64,000 nt of DNA from VFMC01 sp046331225 (GCA_046331225.1 JAXLRF010000011.1:62001-126000), one strand, 5' to 3'. Counted from the stretch's first letter, positions 16,319 to 24,865 are shown. Numbers and translations are program-made. Notes: a model not told the origin generated them from the letters alone.

Positions 16319-17254
16319 ATGACCCGCCTGCTCACCGTCGCCGCCGCCCAGCTCGGTCCCGTCCAGCGTCACCACACCCGTGCGCAGGTGGTCGAGCGGC
16401 TGATCGCCCTGCTGCGCGACGCCCATCGTCACGGCGCCGAGCTCGTCGTCTATCCCGAGCTCGCGCTCACCACGTTCTTCCCGCGCTGGTTCGTCGACGA
16501 CATCACCGAGGCCGACCACTGGTACGAGACCTCGATGCCGAACGCCGACACGCAGGCGTTGTTCGACGAGGCCAAGGGTCTCGGTGTCGGCTTCTGCCTG
16601 GGGTACGCGTGGAAGGAGACGGCGGCCGACGGCACGGTGCACCGTTGGAACGTGCAGACGCTCGTCGAGCGCGACGGTTCGGTGGTGGCGACGTACAAGA
16701 AGACGCACATCCCTGGTCACGAGCACCACGAACCGGACCGTCCCTTCCAGCATGCGGAGCGGTACTACTTCGAACCCAGCCCCGAGGGCTTCGGCGTCTG
16801 GCAGGCGTTCGGAGGCCGGATCGGGATGATGATCTGCAACGACCGGCGCTGGCCGGAGAGCTATCGCGTGATGGGCCTGCAGGGCGTGGAGATGATCCTG
16901 TGCGGCTACAACACGCCGATCCACTACGTGCCCGACCCGAGCCAGGACATCCTGCAGGGCTTCCACAACGCGCTGGTGATGCAGTCGGGTGCGTACCAGA
17001 ACGGCACCTGGGTGGTCGGTGTGGCCAAGGGCGGTGTCGAGGAGGGCGTCGACTCGCTCGGTCAGTCGATGATCGTCGCGCCGAGCGGGCAGATCGTCGC
17101 CCAGGCGCTCAGCACCGACGACGAGCTGGTGATCGCTCGCTGCGATCTCGACTGGTGCGCTCGCTACCAGGGCACGTTGTTCGACTTCGACCGCTACCGG
17201 CGGCCCGAGGTGTACACCCGCATCACCGCGCAACGTGGCGTCGAACTCACGTGA
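16319..17254 (+). CDS. N-carbamoyl-D-amino-acid hydrolase (nitrilase superfamily)
   Basis: 311 residues. The Glu-Lys-Cys triad of the superfamily is visible: Glu47 in Tyr-Pro-Glu-Leu-Ala-Leu-Thr-Thr-Phe-Phe-Pro-Arg-Trp, Lys128 in Tyr-Lys-Lys-Thr-His-Ile-Pro-Gly, and Cys173 in Met-Ile-Cys-Asn-Asp-Arg-Arg-Trp-Pro-Glu. These three blocks and the length closely match the D-carbamoylase of Agrobacterium, which converts N-carbamoyl-D-amino acids to D-amino acids, CO2 and ammonia. The enzyme acts with a hydantoinase, but none is encoded in this window. It stands alone between the FHA-FtsK gene and a regulator. Confidence 0.88.
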   Translation: MTRLLTVAAAQLGPVQRHHTRAQVVERLIALLRDAHRHGAELVVYPELALTTFFPRWFVDDITEADHWYETSMPNADTQALFDEAKGLGVGFCLGYAWKETAADGTVHRWNVQTLVERDGSVVATYKKTHIPGHEHHEPDRPFQHAERYYFEPSPEGFGVWQAFGGRIGMMICNDRRWPESYRVMGLQGVEMILCGYNTPIHYVPDPSQDILQGFHNALVMQSGAYQNGTWVVGVAKGGVEEGVDSLGQSMIVAPSGQIVAQALSTDDELVIARCDLDWCARYQGTLFDFDRYRRPEVYTRITAQRGVELT

Positions 17255-17266
17255 GCGGGCCGCGCA

Positions 17267-17313
17267 CCCCCCAATTGAAGACCCCTCACTTGCGGGGAAC
17301 CTCAACTGGGGGG
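17267..17313. terminator. Long imperfect hairpin after the carbamoylase gene
   Basis: Outer arms of 14 bases (17267-17280 and 17300-17313) pair with two mismatches, including six G-C pairs at the base. Four further C-G pairs (17282-17285 with 17293-17296) lie inside. No T-tract follows. Position 13 bases after the stop suggests a terminator; it might also be a regulatory stem upstream of the response regulator. Confidence 0.5.
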
Positions 17314-17414
17314 TTCCGTACTAAGGTCACGGCTGCGTTCAGGGGAGAGTTCGCACTCGATGTCCACCCAACCCCGAGCACGGCCGGCGGTGCCGACTCG
17401 GAGAAGGTCGAAAC

Positions 17415-18053
17415 ATGTCTGCAACCATGACCACTGCCCTGCGTGTGTTGGTGATCGACGATCACCGTTCCTATGCCGAAGCCCTCAGCCTGGCGATCTC
17501 GATCGAGCCCGGGTTCGAGTCGATCGGTTCCGTCCCCGACGTCGAGTCCGCGATCCAGCGCGTGCTCACCGAGCGTCCCGACGTCGTCGTCATCGACTGG
17601 CAGCTGCCGCTCGTCGACGGGGTCGAGGGCATCCGCCGGATCCTCGTCGCCGATCCCAAGGTGAAGCTGGTGATGATCACCGGCCATGCCGACAGCGGCC
17701 TGCGCAAGCTGGCGGCGCTGGCGGGTGCGTCGGCGTTCCTGGCCAAGGAGAGCTCGATCGCCGAGATCGTCCAGGCCGTGCGCGACGCGGTGTCGGGCGA
17801 GGCATACATCGACATCACCTCCGACGCCACCGAGGAGACCGTCTCGGCGCTCAGCCTGACGCCACGCGAGATCGAGGTGCTGTACCTGCTCGCCAAGGGC
17901 CGCGACACCCCGACGATCGCGTCGGCGCTGTTCCTCAGCGTGCACACCGTGCGGGGTTACGTGAAAGAAGTGCTCCGCAAGCTCGGGGCGCACTCGCAGC
18001 TCGAGGCCGTGGCGATCGCTCGCCGCGCCGGCCTGCTGCCCGACGCCGGCTGA
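17415..18053 (+). CDS. NarL/FixJ-family response regulator
   Basis: 212 residues: receiver domain (residues ~10-125) with acidic pair Asp15-Asp16, phosphoacceptor Asp61 (Val-Ile-Asp-Trp-Gln-Leu-Pro) and a Lys in Phe-Leu-Ala-Lys-Glu near 114, then a LuxR-type helix-turn-helix (~145-205) beginning Leu-Thr-Pro-Arg-Glu-Ile-Glu-Val-Leu. GAGAAGG (17401-17407) precedes the ATG, so unlike many neighbours this gene has a Shine-Dalgarno. It converges with the GAF-PAS kinase gene, whose product is the natural candidate to phosphorylate it. Confidence 0.9.
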   Translation: MSATMTTALRVLVIDDHRSYAEALSLAISIEPGFESIGSVPDVESAIQRVLTERPDVVVIDWQLPLVDGVEGIRRILVADPKVKLVMITGHADSGLRKLAALAGASAFLAKESSIAEIVQAVRDAVSGEAYIDITSDATEETVSALSLTPREIEVLYLLAKGRDTPTIASALFLSVHTVRGYVKEVLRKLGAHSQLEAVAIARRAGLLPDAG

Positions 18054-18060
18054 CCCTCCC

Positions 18061-18106
18061 GGTCAGCCCGGTCAGTCCGGTTCAGTCCGGGCAGTCCGGA
18101 TCAGCC
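18061..18106. repeat. Five tandem 9-10-bp GGTCAGTCC-like units
   Basis: Units read GGTCAGCCC, GGTCAGTCC, GGTTCAGTCC, GGGCAGTCC and GGATCAGCC. They fill the gap between the convergent regulator and kinase genes; the last unit contains the stop codon of the kinase. Confidence 0.75.
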
Positions 18107-19777
18107 GGCGGTCACCGCCAGCTGACCGGGTCGCCGCGGCAACGTCACCACGAACCGGGCACCGCCGCGCTCGCTCACCAGGCAGCGCGCCGACCCGCCG
18201 TGGAACTGGGCGAACTGCTGCACCAGGAACAGGCCGAGCCCGGTCCCCGGTCGATCCGCTGCCTTCTCGCCGCGCACGTAGGCCGAGAACACCCGCACGC
18301 GCATCGCCTCGGGCACGCCCGGACCGTCGTCGTCGACGACCAGCTCGATGCGTCCGTCGAACTCGCGGGCCTCGATCACGATCTTGGTGCCGGCCGGCGT
18401 GTGCGTGACCGCGTTCGAGATGAGGTTGTCGAGGATGCGCTCGAGCTGCGCCGCGTCGGCCCACATGGTGAGGTCGCCCGTCAGCTCGCCGACGCGGATC
18501 GAGTGGTTGGCGCCGTCGAACTCGCGAGCTCGCGCGTAGATCAGCTGCTCGAGGTCGATGCGCTTGCGACGAGGCGCCTCGAGACCGGTGCCCACGCGGT
18601 TGGCCGACACCAGGTCGGTGAGCACACCCTCGGTGCGGCGCGCCTCGGCCCGGACGCGACGCACCAACTCGTTGCGCTGCGTCTCGGTGATCGCATCGGC
18701 GCGGTCCTCGAGGATCTCGGTCATCATCCGGATCGCTGCCAATGGGGCGCGAATGTCGTGTGACACCGACGACAGCAGCGCGGCGCGTTCCTGCGCGGCC
18801 TTGGCGAGCTCGCCGAGCGACTCCTGCAGCTGGTTGTTGAGCGTGAGCAGATCGGTGACGTCGGCGAAGGTGACGACGGCGCCGCTGCCGCGCCCGGACG
18901 TGTCCCACAGCGGTGCCGAGTTGACGAGCAGCCAGGTGCGGCGGTTGTCGCCGACGGTGATCCCCATCACCACGTCGCGCACCTCGATGCCGTACTTGAG
19001 CGTGATCGCGACCGGACGGTCCTCGGCCCGGAAGATCGTGCCGTCCTCGTGGATCGCGTCGCTGTCGAGCGCGTTCTGACCGATGAGCTGTTCGCGCGAC
19101 AGACCGAGGATCGTCTCGGCCGACGGGTTGAGGTCGTCGATCGTCCCGTTCGCGTCGTAGACGATCACCCCGTTGGCGAGCGACTGCAGCACGCTGCGGA
19201 ACCGGGCTTCGCGCAGCAGTGCCTGGTCTCGGTCGGCCGAACGCTCGTTCAGCGCGTAGCGCAGCGCGAACACCTGCTCGACCTGACGGGCGACCGCCTC
19301 GAGCCACGTGATCTGCTCGTTGCTGAACGTGCGGGGCTCGGTGTCGGCGACGGCCAGCGAGGCGAGCGGCGTGCCGTCGGGTGCGTGCAGCGGCACCCCG
19401 AGATAGGCGCCGAGGTGCGGGGCCCCGGTGACGAGCGGGCTGTCGCAGAACTCGGGATCGTTGCGCAGGTCGCCGAGCACCAGGGTGTGGTCCAGATCCA
19501 TGGTGCGCCGGCAGAACGCGATCGACCGGTCGAGTTCGGTGACCGGCAGGGTCTCGGTGCGGGCCTTGAACCACAGGCGCTCGCCGTCGACGATGCCGAT
19601 CGTCGCGATCGGGGTGCGCGCCACCAGGGTCGCCAGGCGCACGAGGTCGTCGAAGGCCTGTTCGGGTGGTGTGTCGATGATCTGCAGCGCCAGCACCGCG
19701 TCGCGGATCTTGCGCTCCAAACGCTCGCGTTCGCCGGGGTCCATCGGGGAACACCCGGTGTCCGGCGGCGCTGTCAC
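18101..19777 (-). CDS. GAF-PAS sensor histidine kinase
   Basis: 558 residues, soluble. An N-terminal GAF domain (~35-180, with Ile-Ala-Phe-Cys and Leu-Gly-Val-Pro-Leu) is followed by a PAS domain (~200-325), a HisKA domain with phosphoacceptor His340 in Val-Ser-His-Asp-Ile-Arg-Ala-Pro, and a HATPase domain with Asn (Asn-Ala-Val-Thr-His), Asp-Asp-Asp-Gly-Pro-Gly and Gly-Thr-Gly-Leu-Gly-Leu motifs. GTG 19777 is preferred to ATG 19744 because TACCCT (minus strand, 19785-19790) lies 7 bases before it. The likely partner is the convergent NarL-type regulator. The sensed signal is unknown. Confidence 0.88.
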   Translation of the reverse strand: MTAPPDTGCSPMDPGERERLERKIRDAVLALQIIDTPPEQAFDDLVRLATLVARTPIATIGIVDGERLWFKARTETLPVTELDRSIAFCRRTMDLDHTLVLGDLRNDPEFCDSPLVTGAPHLGAYLGVPLHAPDGTPLASLAVADTEPRTFSNEQITWLEAVARQVEQVFALRYALNERSADRDQALLREARFRSVLQSLANGVIVYDANGTIDDLNPSAETILGLSREQLIGQNALDSDAIHEDGTIFRAEDRPVAITLKYGIEVRDVVMGITVGDNRRTWLLVNSAPLWDTSGRGSGAVVTFADVTDLLTLNNQLQESLGELAKAAQERAALLSSVSHDIRAPLAAIRMMTEILEDRADAITETQRNELVRRVRAEARRTEGVLTDLVSANRVGTGLEAPRRKRIDLEQLIYARAREFDGANHSIRVGELTGDLTMWADAAQLERILDNLISNAVTHTPAGTKIVIEAREFDGRIELVVDDDGPGVPEAMRVRVFSAYVRGEKAADRPGTGLGLFLVQQFAQFHGGSARCLVSERGGARFVVTLPRRPGQLAVTAG

Positions 19778-19784
19778 GCACGGC

Positions 19785-19790
19785 AGGGTA
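19785..19790 (-). promoter_or_regulatory. -10 box of the GAF-PAS kinase gene
   Basis: TACCCT on the minus strand, 7 bases before GTG 19777 (leaderless). Confidence 0.5.
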
Positions 19791-19863
19791 GCGAGGGTGC
19801 GCACCCCGATGAAGCTCCAGCGCGCAGGAACTTCAACCGCAGGTAACACCGGGGCGCCGTCCT

Positions 19864-19878
19864 TTGACAAAATGTCAA
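19864..19878. promoter_or_regulatory. Operator palindrome TTGACA-AAA-TGTCAA at the xanthine-dehydrogenase-like gene
   Basis: Perfect 6-base arms around AAA. Followed by GCG, it matches the site at 28156 in 17 of 18 bases. It overlaps the probable -10 (CAAAAT, 19868-19873) of the leaderless gene starting at GTG 19881, so a bound protein should block transcription. The symmetry suits a TetR- or GntR-type dimer. Confidence 0.7.
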
Positions 19879-19880
19879 GC

Positions 19881-22508
19881 GTGAGTGACGCAACCCCATC
19901 CACGGCGTCCGCCACGACCGACCACGGCACCGTCGAGTTCACGGTGAACGGCACGCCGGTCCGCGTGCGCGCCGATCACCCGCACCTGCTGTCGGCGCTG
20001 CGCGACGAGCTCGACATCACCTCGCCCAAGGACGGGTGCTCGCCGAGCGGTCAGTGCGGGTGCTGCACGGTGCACATCGACGGCAAGGCGGTGGTGAGCT
20101 GCCAGCAGCCGCTCGCCAAGGTGGCCGGCAAGCACGTCGTCACGCTCGAGGGTGTCGACGACGACGAGCGTCGCCGCTACGCCGACGCGTTCGCCGCCTG
20201 CGGCGGGCTGCAGTGCGGCTTCTGCATTCCCGGCATCGTCATGCGCGCGAAGGCGCAGGTCGACAAGAAGGGTGCCGATCTGCAGCGCGACGACATGGCG
20301 CGCCACCTCGGCGCGCACCTGTGCCGGTGCACCGGCTACGTGAAGGTGCTCGACGCGATCGACGCGGTCGCGCAGGGCAAGGAGATGTCGCACGCGTTGG
20401 CCGGTGGGGTCGGCCAGGCGGGTGCCAAGTACGAGGCCGTCGAACTCACGCTCGGCGACCGCGGCTACGTCGACGACCTGCGCGTGCCGGGCATGCTGCA
20501 CGCCGCGCTGCACCTCACCGCGCACACCCGCGCCGACGTGCTGGCGATCGACACCAGCGCGGCGCTGGCCGCGCCGGGCGTGCACGCCGTGTTCACCGCG
20601 GCCGACATCCCGGGCGAGTTGATGGTCGGCATCATCCACAAGGACTGGCCGGTGATGATCCCGGTGGGCGGCCGCACGTCGTACGCCGGCGACGTGCTCG
20701 CGATCGTGGTGGCCGACACCCGTCGCGAGGCGCGAGCGGCGGCCGAACTGGTGCAGGTGTCGTACGAGGTGCACCAACCCGTCACCGACCCGGTGGCCGC
20801 CGTGTCACCCGACGCGCCGGTGGCCGTCTGGGGCACCGACACCAACGTGCTCAGCACCAGTGCGTATGCGCGTGGCGACGCCGAGTCGGCGCTCGCGGCC
20901 TCGGCCCACACCGTGCACGAGGTGTTCCAGACCCAGCGCATCGAGCACGCGTTCCTCGAACCCGAGAGCACGCTCGCCGTGCCGTCGGGTCGTGGCGACG
21001 AGCGTCACCTGCAGGTGTACTCGGGTGGTCAGGGCGTCTGGGACGATCGCAACGACATCGCGCGCATGCTCGCCGTCGGCAACGACCGGGTCACCGTCAC
21101 GCTCGTCTCGAACGGGGGCGCGTTCGGTGGCAAGGAGGACATGAGCAACCAGGCTCACGCGGCGCTCGCCGCCTGGCTGCTCGACCGGCCGGTGAAGTGC
21201 ACGCTGTCGCGCGAGGAGAGCTTCCGCATGCACGCGAAGCGGCACCCGATCCGCCTCGAGTACTGGGCCGGCTGCGACACCGACGGCCACCTCACCGCAC
21301 TGAAGGTGCGCGCGATCGGCGACAGCGGCGCGTACGCGAGCGTGGGCATGAAGGTGCTCGAGCGTGCTGCCGGCCATGCCAGTGGCCCCTACCGTGTGCC
21401 GGCGATCGACGTCGAGGCCGTCGCGGCCCGCACCAACAATCCCGTGTGCGGCGCGTTCCGGGGCTTCGGCGCCAACCAGGCGCAGTACGGCATGGAGGGC
21501 GTGCTCGACCGGCTGGCGGAGCAGGTGGGCATCAGCGGCTGGGAGATCCGCAAGCGCAACGTCATCCACCCGGGCGAAGTGTGGGGACCGGGCCAGATCA
21601 TGGACGACGGCTGCGCCGGCGCCGAGGCGTGCCTCGACGCGGTGAAGCCGTTGTACGACGCGGCCCGCGAGCAGGGCCGTGCCGTGGGCCTCGGCCTCGG
21701 CCTCAAGAACAGCGGCCTGGGCAACGGTTTCAAGGAGCTGTCGCGTGCCGTGGTGCGGTTCCGCGCGGATGGGCGTGTCGAGGTGCGCCACGGCTGGACC
21801 GAGATGGGCCAGGGCGTGCACACCGTGGCGCTGCAGGTGGCCGCTCAGGAGCTCGGCATCGACCCGGCGCGCATCGACGTGATCGTCGACACCACCCGCG
21901 AGCTCGGCTTCGGACAGACCACCGGGTCGCGCGGCACGCTCATGGCGGCGGGCTCGGTGCTCGACGCCTGTCGCGCCGCGATCGCGGGCGGGTGCGAGCA
22001 GGAGGTCGACTACGTCGGCGAGCACCTGGTCGACTGGACCCAGCACCTCGGCGACCCCGACCATCCGAACCCCACCATCCACGCCGCGTTCGGCTACGCC
22101 GCGCAGATGGTCGAGATCGACCGCGAGTCGGGCCGCATCGAGCGGGTGGTGGCGATCCACGACGTCGGGAAGGCCGTCAATCCGCTGCTGTGCGAGGGCC
22201 AGATCGAGGGCAGCGTGCACATGGGTCTCGGCTACGCGCTGAGCGAGGACTTCCCCTCCGATCCCGAGACCGGCTTCCCCACCAACACGACGCTGCGCTC
22301 GCTCGGCATCCTCCGCGCGAAGGACGTGCCGCACATCGACGTGCAGATGATCGAGGTGCCCCAGCCGCGCTCACCGTACGGCATCAAGGGCGTCGGTGAG
22401 ATCGGGCTCGTGCCGACGGCGCCTGCGGTGGCCGCGGCGCTGCACGACCTCGATGGTCAGTGGCGCAGCGTGCTACCAATGCGCCGGGGCACCGACGACG
22501 CCGACTGA
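19881..22508 (+). CDS. Fused FeS-molybdopterin dehydrogenase (Se-dependent xanthine dehydrogenase type)
   Basis: 875 residues. Residues ~10-165 are the two [2Fe-2S] domains: Cys-Ser-Pro-Ser-Gly-Gln-Cys-Gly-Cys-Cys, then Cys-Gly-Gly-Leu-Gln-Cys-Gly-Phe-Cys and Cys-Arg-Cys-Thr-Gly. The rest is the Mo-cofactor domain, with Gly-Gly-Ala-Phe-Gly-Gly-Lys-Glu near 415 and the catalytic Glu in Gly-Val-Gly-Glu near 838. There is no FAD domain. This single-chain FeS plus Mo layout is that of the family named selenium-dependent xanthine dehydrogenase. The substrate may be a purine or another N-heterocycle; the labile Se ligand cannot be read from sequence. GTG 19881 is favoured over ATG 19872, which lies inside the operator. 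Confidence 0.85.
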   Translation: MSDATPSTASATTDHGTVEFTVNGTPVRVRADHPHLLSALRDELDITSPKDGCSPSGQCGCCTVHIDGKAVVSCQQPLAKVAGKHVVTLEGVDDDERRRYADAFAACGGLQCGFCIPGIVMRAKAQVDKKGADLQRDDMARHLGAHLCRCTGYVKVLDAIDAVAQGKEMSHALAGGVGQAGAKYEAVELTLGDRGYVDDLRVPGMLHAALHLTAHTRADVLAIDTSAALAAPGVHAVFTAADIPGELMVGIIHKDWPVMIPVGGRTSYAGDVLAIVVADTRREARAAAELVQVSYEVHQPVTDPVAAVSPDAPVAVWGTDTNVLSTSAYARGDAESALAASAHTVHEVFQTQRIEHAFLEPESTLAVPSGRGDERHLQVYSGGQGVWDDRNDIARMLAVGNDRVTVTLVSNGGAFGGKEDMSNQAHAALAAWLLDRPVKCTLSREESFRMHAKRHPIRLEYWAGCDTDGHLTALKVRAIGDSGAYASVGMKVLERAAGHASGPYRVPAIDVEAVAARTNNPVCGAFRGFGANQAQYGMEGVLDRLAEQVGISGWEIRKRNVIHPGEVWGPGQIMDDGCAGAEACLDAVKPLYDAAREQGRAVGLGLGLKNSGLGNGFKELSRAVVRFRADGRVEVRHGWTEMGQGVHTVALQVAAQELGIDPARIDVIVDTTRELGFGQTTGSRGTLMAAGSVLDACRAAIAGGCEQEVDYVGEHLVDWTQHLGDPDHPNPTIHAAFGYAAQMVEIDRESGRIERVVAIHDVGKAVNPLLCEGQIEGSVHMGLGYALSEDFPSDPETGFPTNTTLRSLGILRAKDVPHIDVQMIEVPQPRSPYGIKGVGEIGLVPTAPAVAAALHDLDGQWRSVLPMRRGTDDAD

Positions 22509-22539
22509 CGGCGGCGGGCGCCCCGGCAGGGGGTGCCAC

Positions 22540-23646
22540 GTGAGGATCGACCACGACGCCGTCCGACGGCTGCTCGACCGAGCCCGCCGCGAGGTGGACG
22601 ACGGGCTGCTGCCGTCGGTGCAGATCGCGCTCGCTCGTGACGGCGAGCTGATCGTGTCGGAGACCTACGGCGACGCGACCGACGAGTCGCGCTACGTCGT
22701 CTATTCGGCCACGAAGGCGTTCGTGGCGGCGGCCGTGTGGGCGCTGATCGGCGACGGTCTCGTCGACGTCGATCGGCCGGTCGCCGAGTACGTGCCCGAG
22801 TTCGCGAGCAACGGCAAGGAAGCGGTCACCGTCGAGCAGGTGATGCTGCACACGAGTGGCTTCCCGACGGCGCCACTGCGCCCGATCGACGGCGACACCA
22901 GCGCGGGACGGACCGAGGCGTTCGCCCGGTGGCGGCTCAACTGGGCGCCCGGCTCCACGTGGGAGTACCACCCGACGAGCGCACACTGGGTGCTCGCCGA
23001 GATCATCGAGCGGGTCACCGGCACCGACTTCCGCGACGTGGTGCAACGGCGCGTCACCGACCCGGCCGGGCTGCCGCGGGTGCTCGGCGACGTCCCGCAC
23101 CGCGCGGCACCGCTGCGGCTGGTGGGCGAACCGGCCTCACGCGACGAGCTGATGGCGGTGTTCGGCGTGCCGCAGCTCGAGGTCGGCGAGGTGACCGACG
23201 AGCTGTTGCTGAGTTTCGACGAGCCGGCGCTGCAGCGCGTGGGTGTGCCCGGTGCGGGTGGTGTGATGCGCGCGGCCGACCTCGCGCTCTTCTACCAGGC
23301 GGTGCTGCGCAACCCCGGCGAGATGTGGCGACCCGATGTGCACGCCGACGTCACCGGCCACGTGCGCAACTCGCTGCCCGAGCGGCTCACCGGTCTGCCG
23401 GCCAATCGCACGCTCGGACTGATCCAGGCAGGCGACGACGGGCAGAGCCACCTGCGCGGCATGGGCCGCACCGTGTCGGCCCGCGCCATCGGCCACAACG
23501 GCGCCAAGGGGCAGATCGGCTGGGGCGATCCGGCCACCGGACTGAGTCTCGGCTACTGCACCAACGGGCTCGACCGCAACGAGGTGCGCACGCCGCGACG
23601 CACCACCGCGATCGCGAGCCTCGCCGCGGTCTGCGTCGTTCCCTGA
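22540..23646 (+). CDS. Beta-lactamase-fold serine hydrolase
   Basis: 368 residues of the class C beta-lactamase/esterase group. The nucleophile motif is Ser-Ala-Thr-Lys near residue 53 (SxxK); the second-motif Tyr is probably in Trp-Glu-Tyr-His-Pro near 146, and a His-Asn-Gly segment near 317 replaces the third KTG motif, as in many esterase-type members. No signal peptide is seen, so it is likely a cytoplasmic esterase or amidase. It starts 31 bases after the dehydrogenase gene with no visible promoter, suggesting cotranscription; it may hydrolyse a related ester or lactam. Confidence 0.8.
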   Translation: MRIDHDAVRRLLDRARREVDDGLLPSVQIALARDGELIVSETYGDATDESRYVVYSATKAFVAAAVWALIGDGLVDVDRPVAEYVPEFASNGKEAVTVEQVMLHTSGFPTAPLRPIDGDTSAGRTEAFARWRLNWAPGSTWEYHPTSAHWVLAEIIERVTGTDFRDVVQRRVTDPAGLPRVLGDVPHRAAPLRLVGEPASRDELMAVFGVPQLEVGEVTDELLLSFDEPALQRVGVPGAGGVMRAADLALFYQAVLRNPGEMWRPDVHADVTGHVRNSLPERLTGLPANRTLGLIQAGDDGQSHLRGMGRTVSARAIGHNGAKGQIGWGDPATGLSLGYCTNGLDRNEVRTPRRTTAIASLAAVCVVP

Positions 23647-23727
23647 CTCTTGGGTGATCCGCTCGGTCTCGGGCGGCGAAAGCTCTCACGTCGGGACCGG
23701 GGGGTCGCCGACGAGAGGAGCAACAAC

Positions 23728-24168
23728 ATGAGCGTCGACCACGTCTCCACCGTCACGTCGATCTACGAGGCCTTCGGCCGCGGCGACGTGGCGACCATCC
23801 TGGGACACCTCGCGGACGATGTCCGTTGGGACCACGGCATGCGCCGGATGGATGTGCCCTATCTGCGAGAGGTGACGGGCCACGCGGCCGTCGCCGGCTT
23901 CTTCGGGGCGCTCGCCGAGCAGCTCGAGGTGACGCGGTTCGAGATCTCGTCCATCGTGGGTTCGGACCACGAGGTGTTCACCCGGGTGCACCTGGCGGGC
24001 CGCAACCGGCACACCGGGCTCGACGTCCCCGAAGCACCCGAGGCGCACCACTTCGTGTTCGGCGACGACGGCAAGGTCGTGGCGTTCACCCACATCGGCG
24101 ACTGGGCCGTCCACGAAGCAGCCATGCCCGGCGGTCGTCCGCTCGAGGTCGATCACGCGACGGCCTGA
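23728..24168 (+). CDS. SnoaL-like (NTF2-fold) protein
   Basis: 146 residues with the pattern of small NTF2-fold proteins: an N-terminal helix with Tyr-Glu-Ala-Phe-Gly-Arg-Gly-Asp, then Val-Arg-Trp-Asp-His, and Gly-x-x-Ala-Val-Ala-Gly-Phe-Phe. Members include polyketide cyclases, isomerases and simple ligand binders, so no reaction can be assigned. GAGAGGAG at 23713-23720 is a strong ribosome-binding site for ATG 23728. A strong hairpin 51 bases downstream probably ends its message. Confidence 0.75.
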   Translation: MSVDHVSTVTSIYEAFGRGDVATILGHLADDVRWDHGMRRMDVPYLREVTGHAAVAGFFGALAEQLEVTRFEISSIVGSDHEVFTRVHLAGRNRHTGLDVPEAPEAHHFVFGDDGKVVAFTHIGDWAVHEAAMPGGRPLEVDHATA

Positions 24169-24219
24169 CCTGCCCGAGCGAACCCCGATGTCACTGGTCG
24201 TCACCGATCCGGTCGCGTG

Positions 24220-24254
24220 CCGGCCGTCCCGCGAAGCCCTCGTGGGACGGCCGG
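24220..24254. terminator. Strong hairpin between the NTF2-like and sigma-factor genes
   Basis: A perfect 11-bp stem (24220-24230 with 24244-24254) extends inward by three more pairs plus a G-U. It ends one base before the -10 box of the sigma-factor gene (TAGTGT, 24255-24260), so it could act as terminator for the upstream gene and also as a DNA element in the -35 region. Confidence 0.6.
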
Positions 24255-24260
24255 TAGTGT
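24255..24260 (+). promoter_or_regulatory. -10 box of the ECF sigma-factor gene
   Basis: TAGTGT followed by 8 bases and GTG 24269. It sets the start downstream of the in-frame ATG at 24188. Confidence 0.5.
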
Positions 24261-24268
24261 CGCGGCCG

Positions 24269-24865
24269 GTGACCGACGAGGGGCACACCTGGGACGCGGC
24301 GATGATGCGCCGGGTGGCGGCAGGCGACGACAGCGCGCTCGCGGCGATCTACGACCGCTACGCCGGTCTGGTCCACGGGGTCGCCCGCCGGATGCTCGGC
24401 ACGCCGGCCGCGGCCGACGTGTGCCAGGAGGTGTTCGTCGCGCTGTGGCGGCACCCCGAGCGCTTCGAGCCGCAGCGGGGGTCGCTGCCGTCGTACCTGG
24501 CGACGATCGCGCACCGGCGGTGCATCGACGAGCTGCGCCGGTCCGGGCGGCGCGAGGCGAACGAGGCGCGTGCCGTCGAGCCGACGCGACCCGCCGACGA
24601 GCCCGAGACGTTGGGTCTGCAGCGTTGGACCGCCGCGGCCGTCCGGCGCGCGCTCGAGCTGCTGCCCGACCAACAGCGCCGCGTGATCGAGCTCGCGTAC
24701 TTCCAGGGCCTGTCGTTCCGCGAGGTGGCCACGGCCACCGGGGTGAGCGAGGGCACTGCGAAGTCGCGGCTCCGCCTCGCCCGCGAGCGATTGGCGCTCG
24801 CGCTGTTCGACCTGGCACCGACCCCCACCGCACCCCCCGCACCGCATCCGGACGTGACCACGTGA
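24269..24865 (+). CDS. ECF-type RNA polymerase sigma factor
   Basis: 198 residues. Region 2 (~20-90) contains Ile-Tyr-Asp-Arg-Tyr, Asp-Val-Cys-Gln-Glu-Val-Phe and Trp-Arg-His-Pro; region 4 (~125-175) contains Leu-Pro-Asp-Gln-Gln-Arg-Arg-Val-Ile-Glu-Leu-Ala-Tyr, Gly-Leu-Ser-Phe-Arg-Glu-Val-Ala and Gly-Thr-Ala-Lys-Ser-Arg. It resembles the SigK group, whose members respond to redox or envelope stress. The stop overlaps the next gene's GTG (24862-24865), the usual arrangement of a sigma/anti-sigma pair. GTG 24269 was chosen over ATG 24188 because of the -10 box and because the extra residues would be encoded in a strong hairpin. Confidence 0.88.
   Translation: MTDEGHTWDAAMMRRVAAGDDSALAAIYDRYAGLVHGVARRMLGTPAAADVCQEVFVALWRHPERFEPQRGSLPSYLATIAHRRCIDELRRSGRREANEARAVEPTRPADEPETLGLQRWTAAAVRRALELLPDQQRRVIELAYFQGLSFREVATATGVSEGTAKSRLRLARERLALALFDLAPTPTAPPAPHPDVTT

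Noticed and set aside
17360..17414. A small reading frame starting at ATG 17360 before the NarL-type gene
   Set aside because: It runs on in a shadow frame of the regulator and kinase, and the regulator has its own ribosome-binding site.
24188..24268. Upstream ATG for the ECF sigma factor
   Set aside because: The extra residues would be encoded in a strong hairpin and the promoter; TAGTGT 8 bases before GTG 24269 fits a leaderless start.
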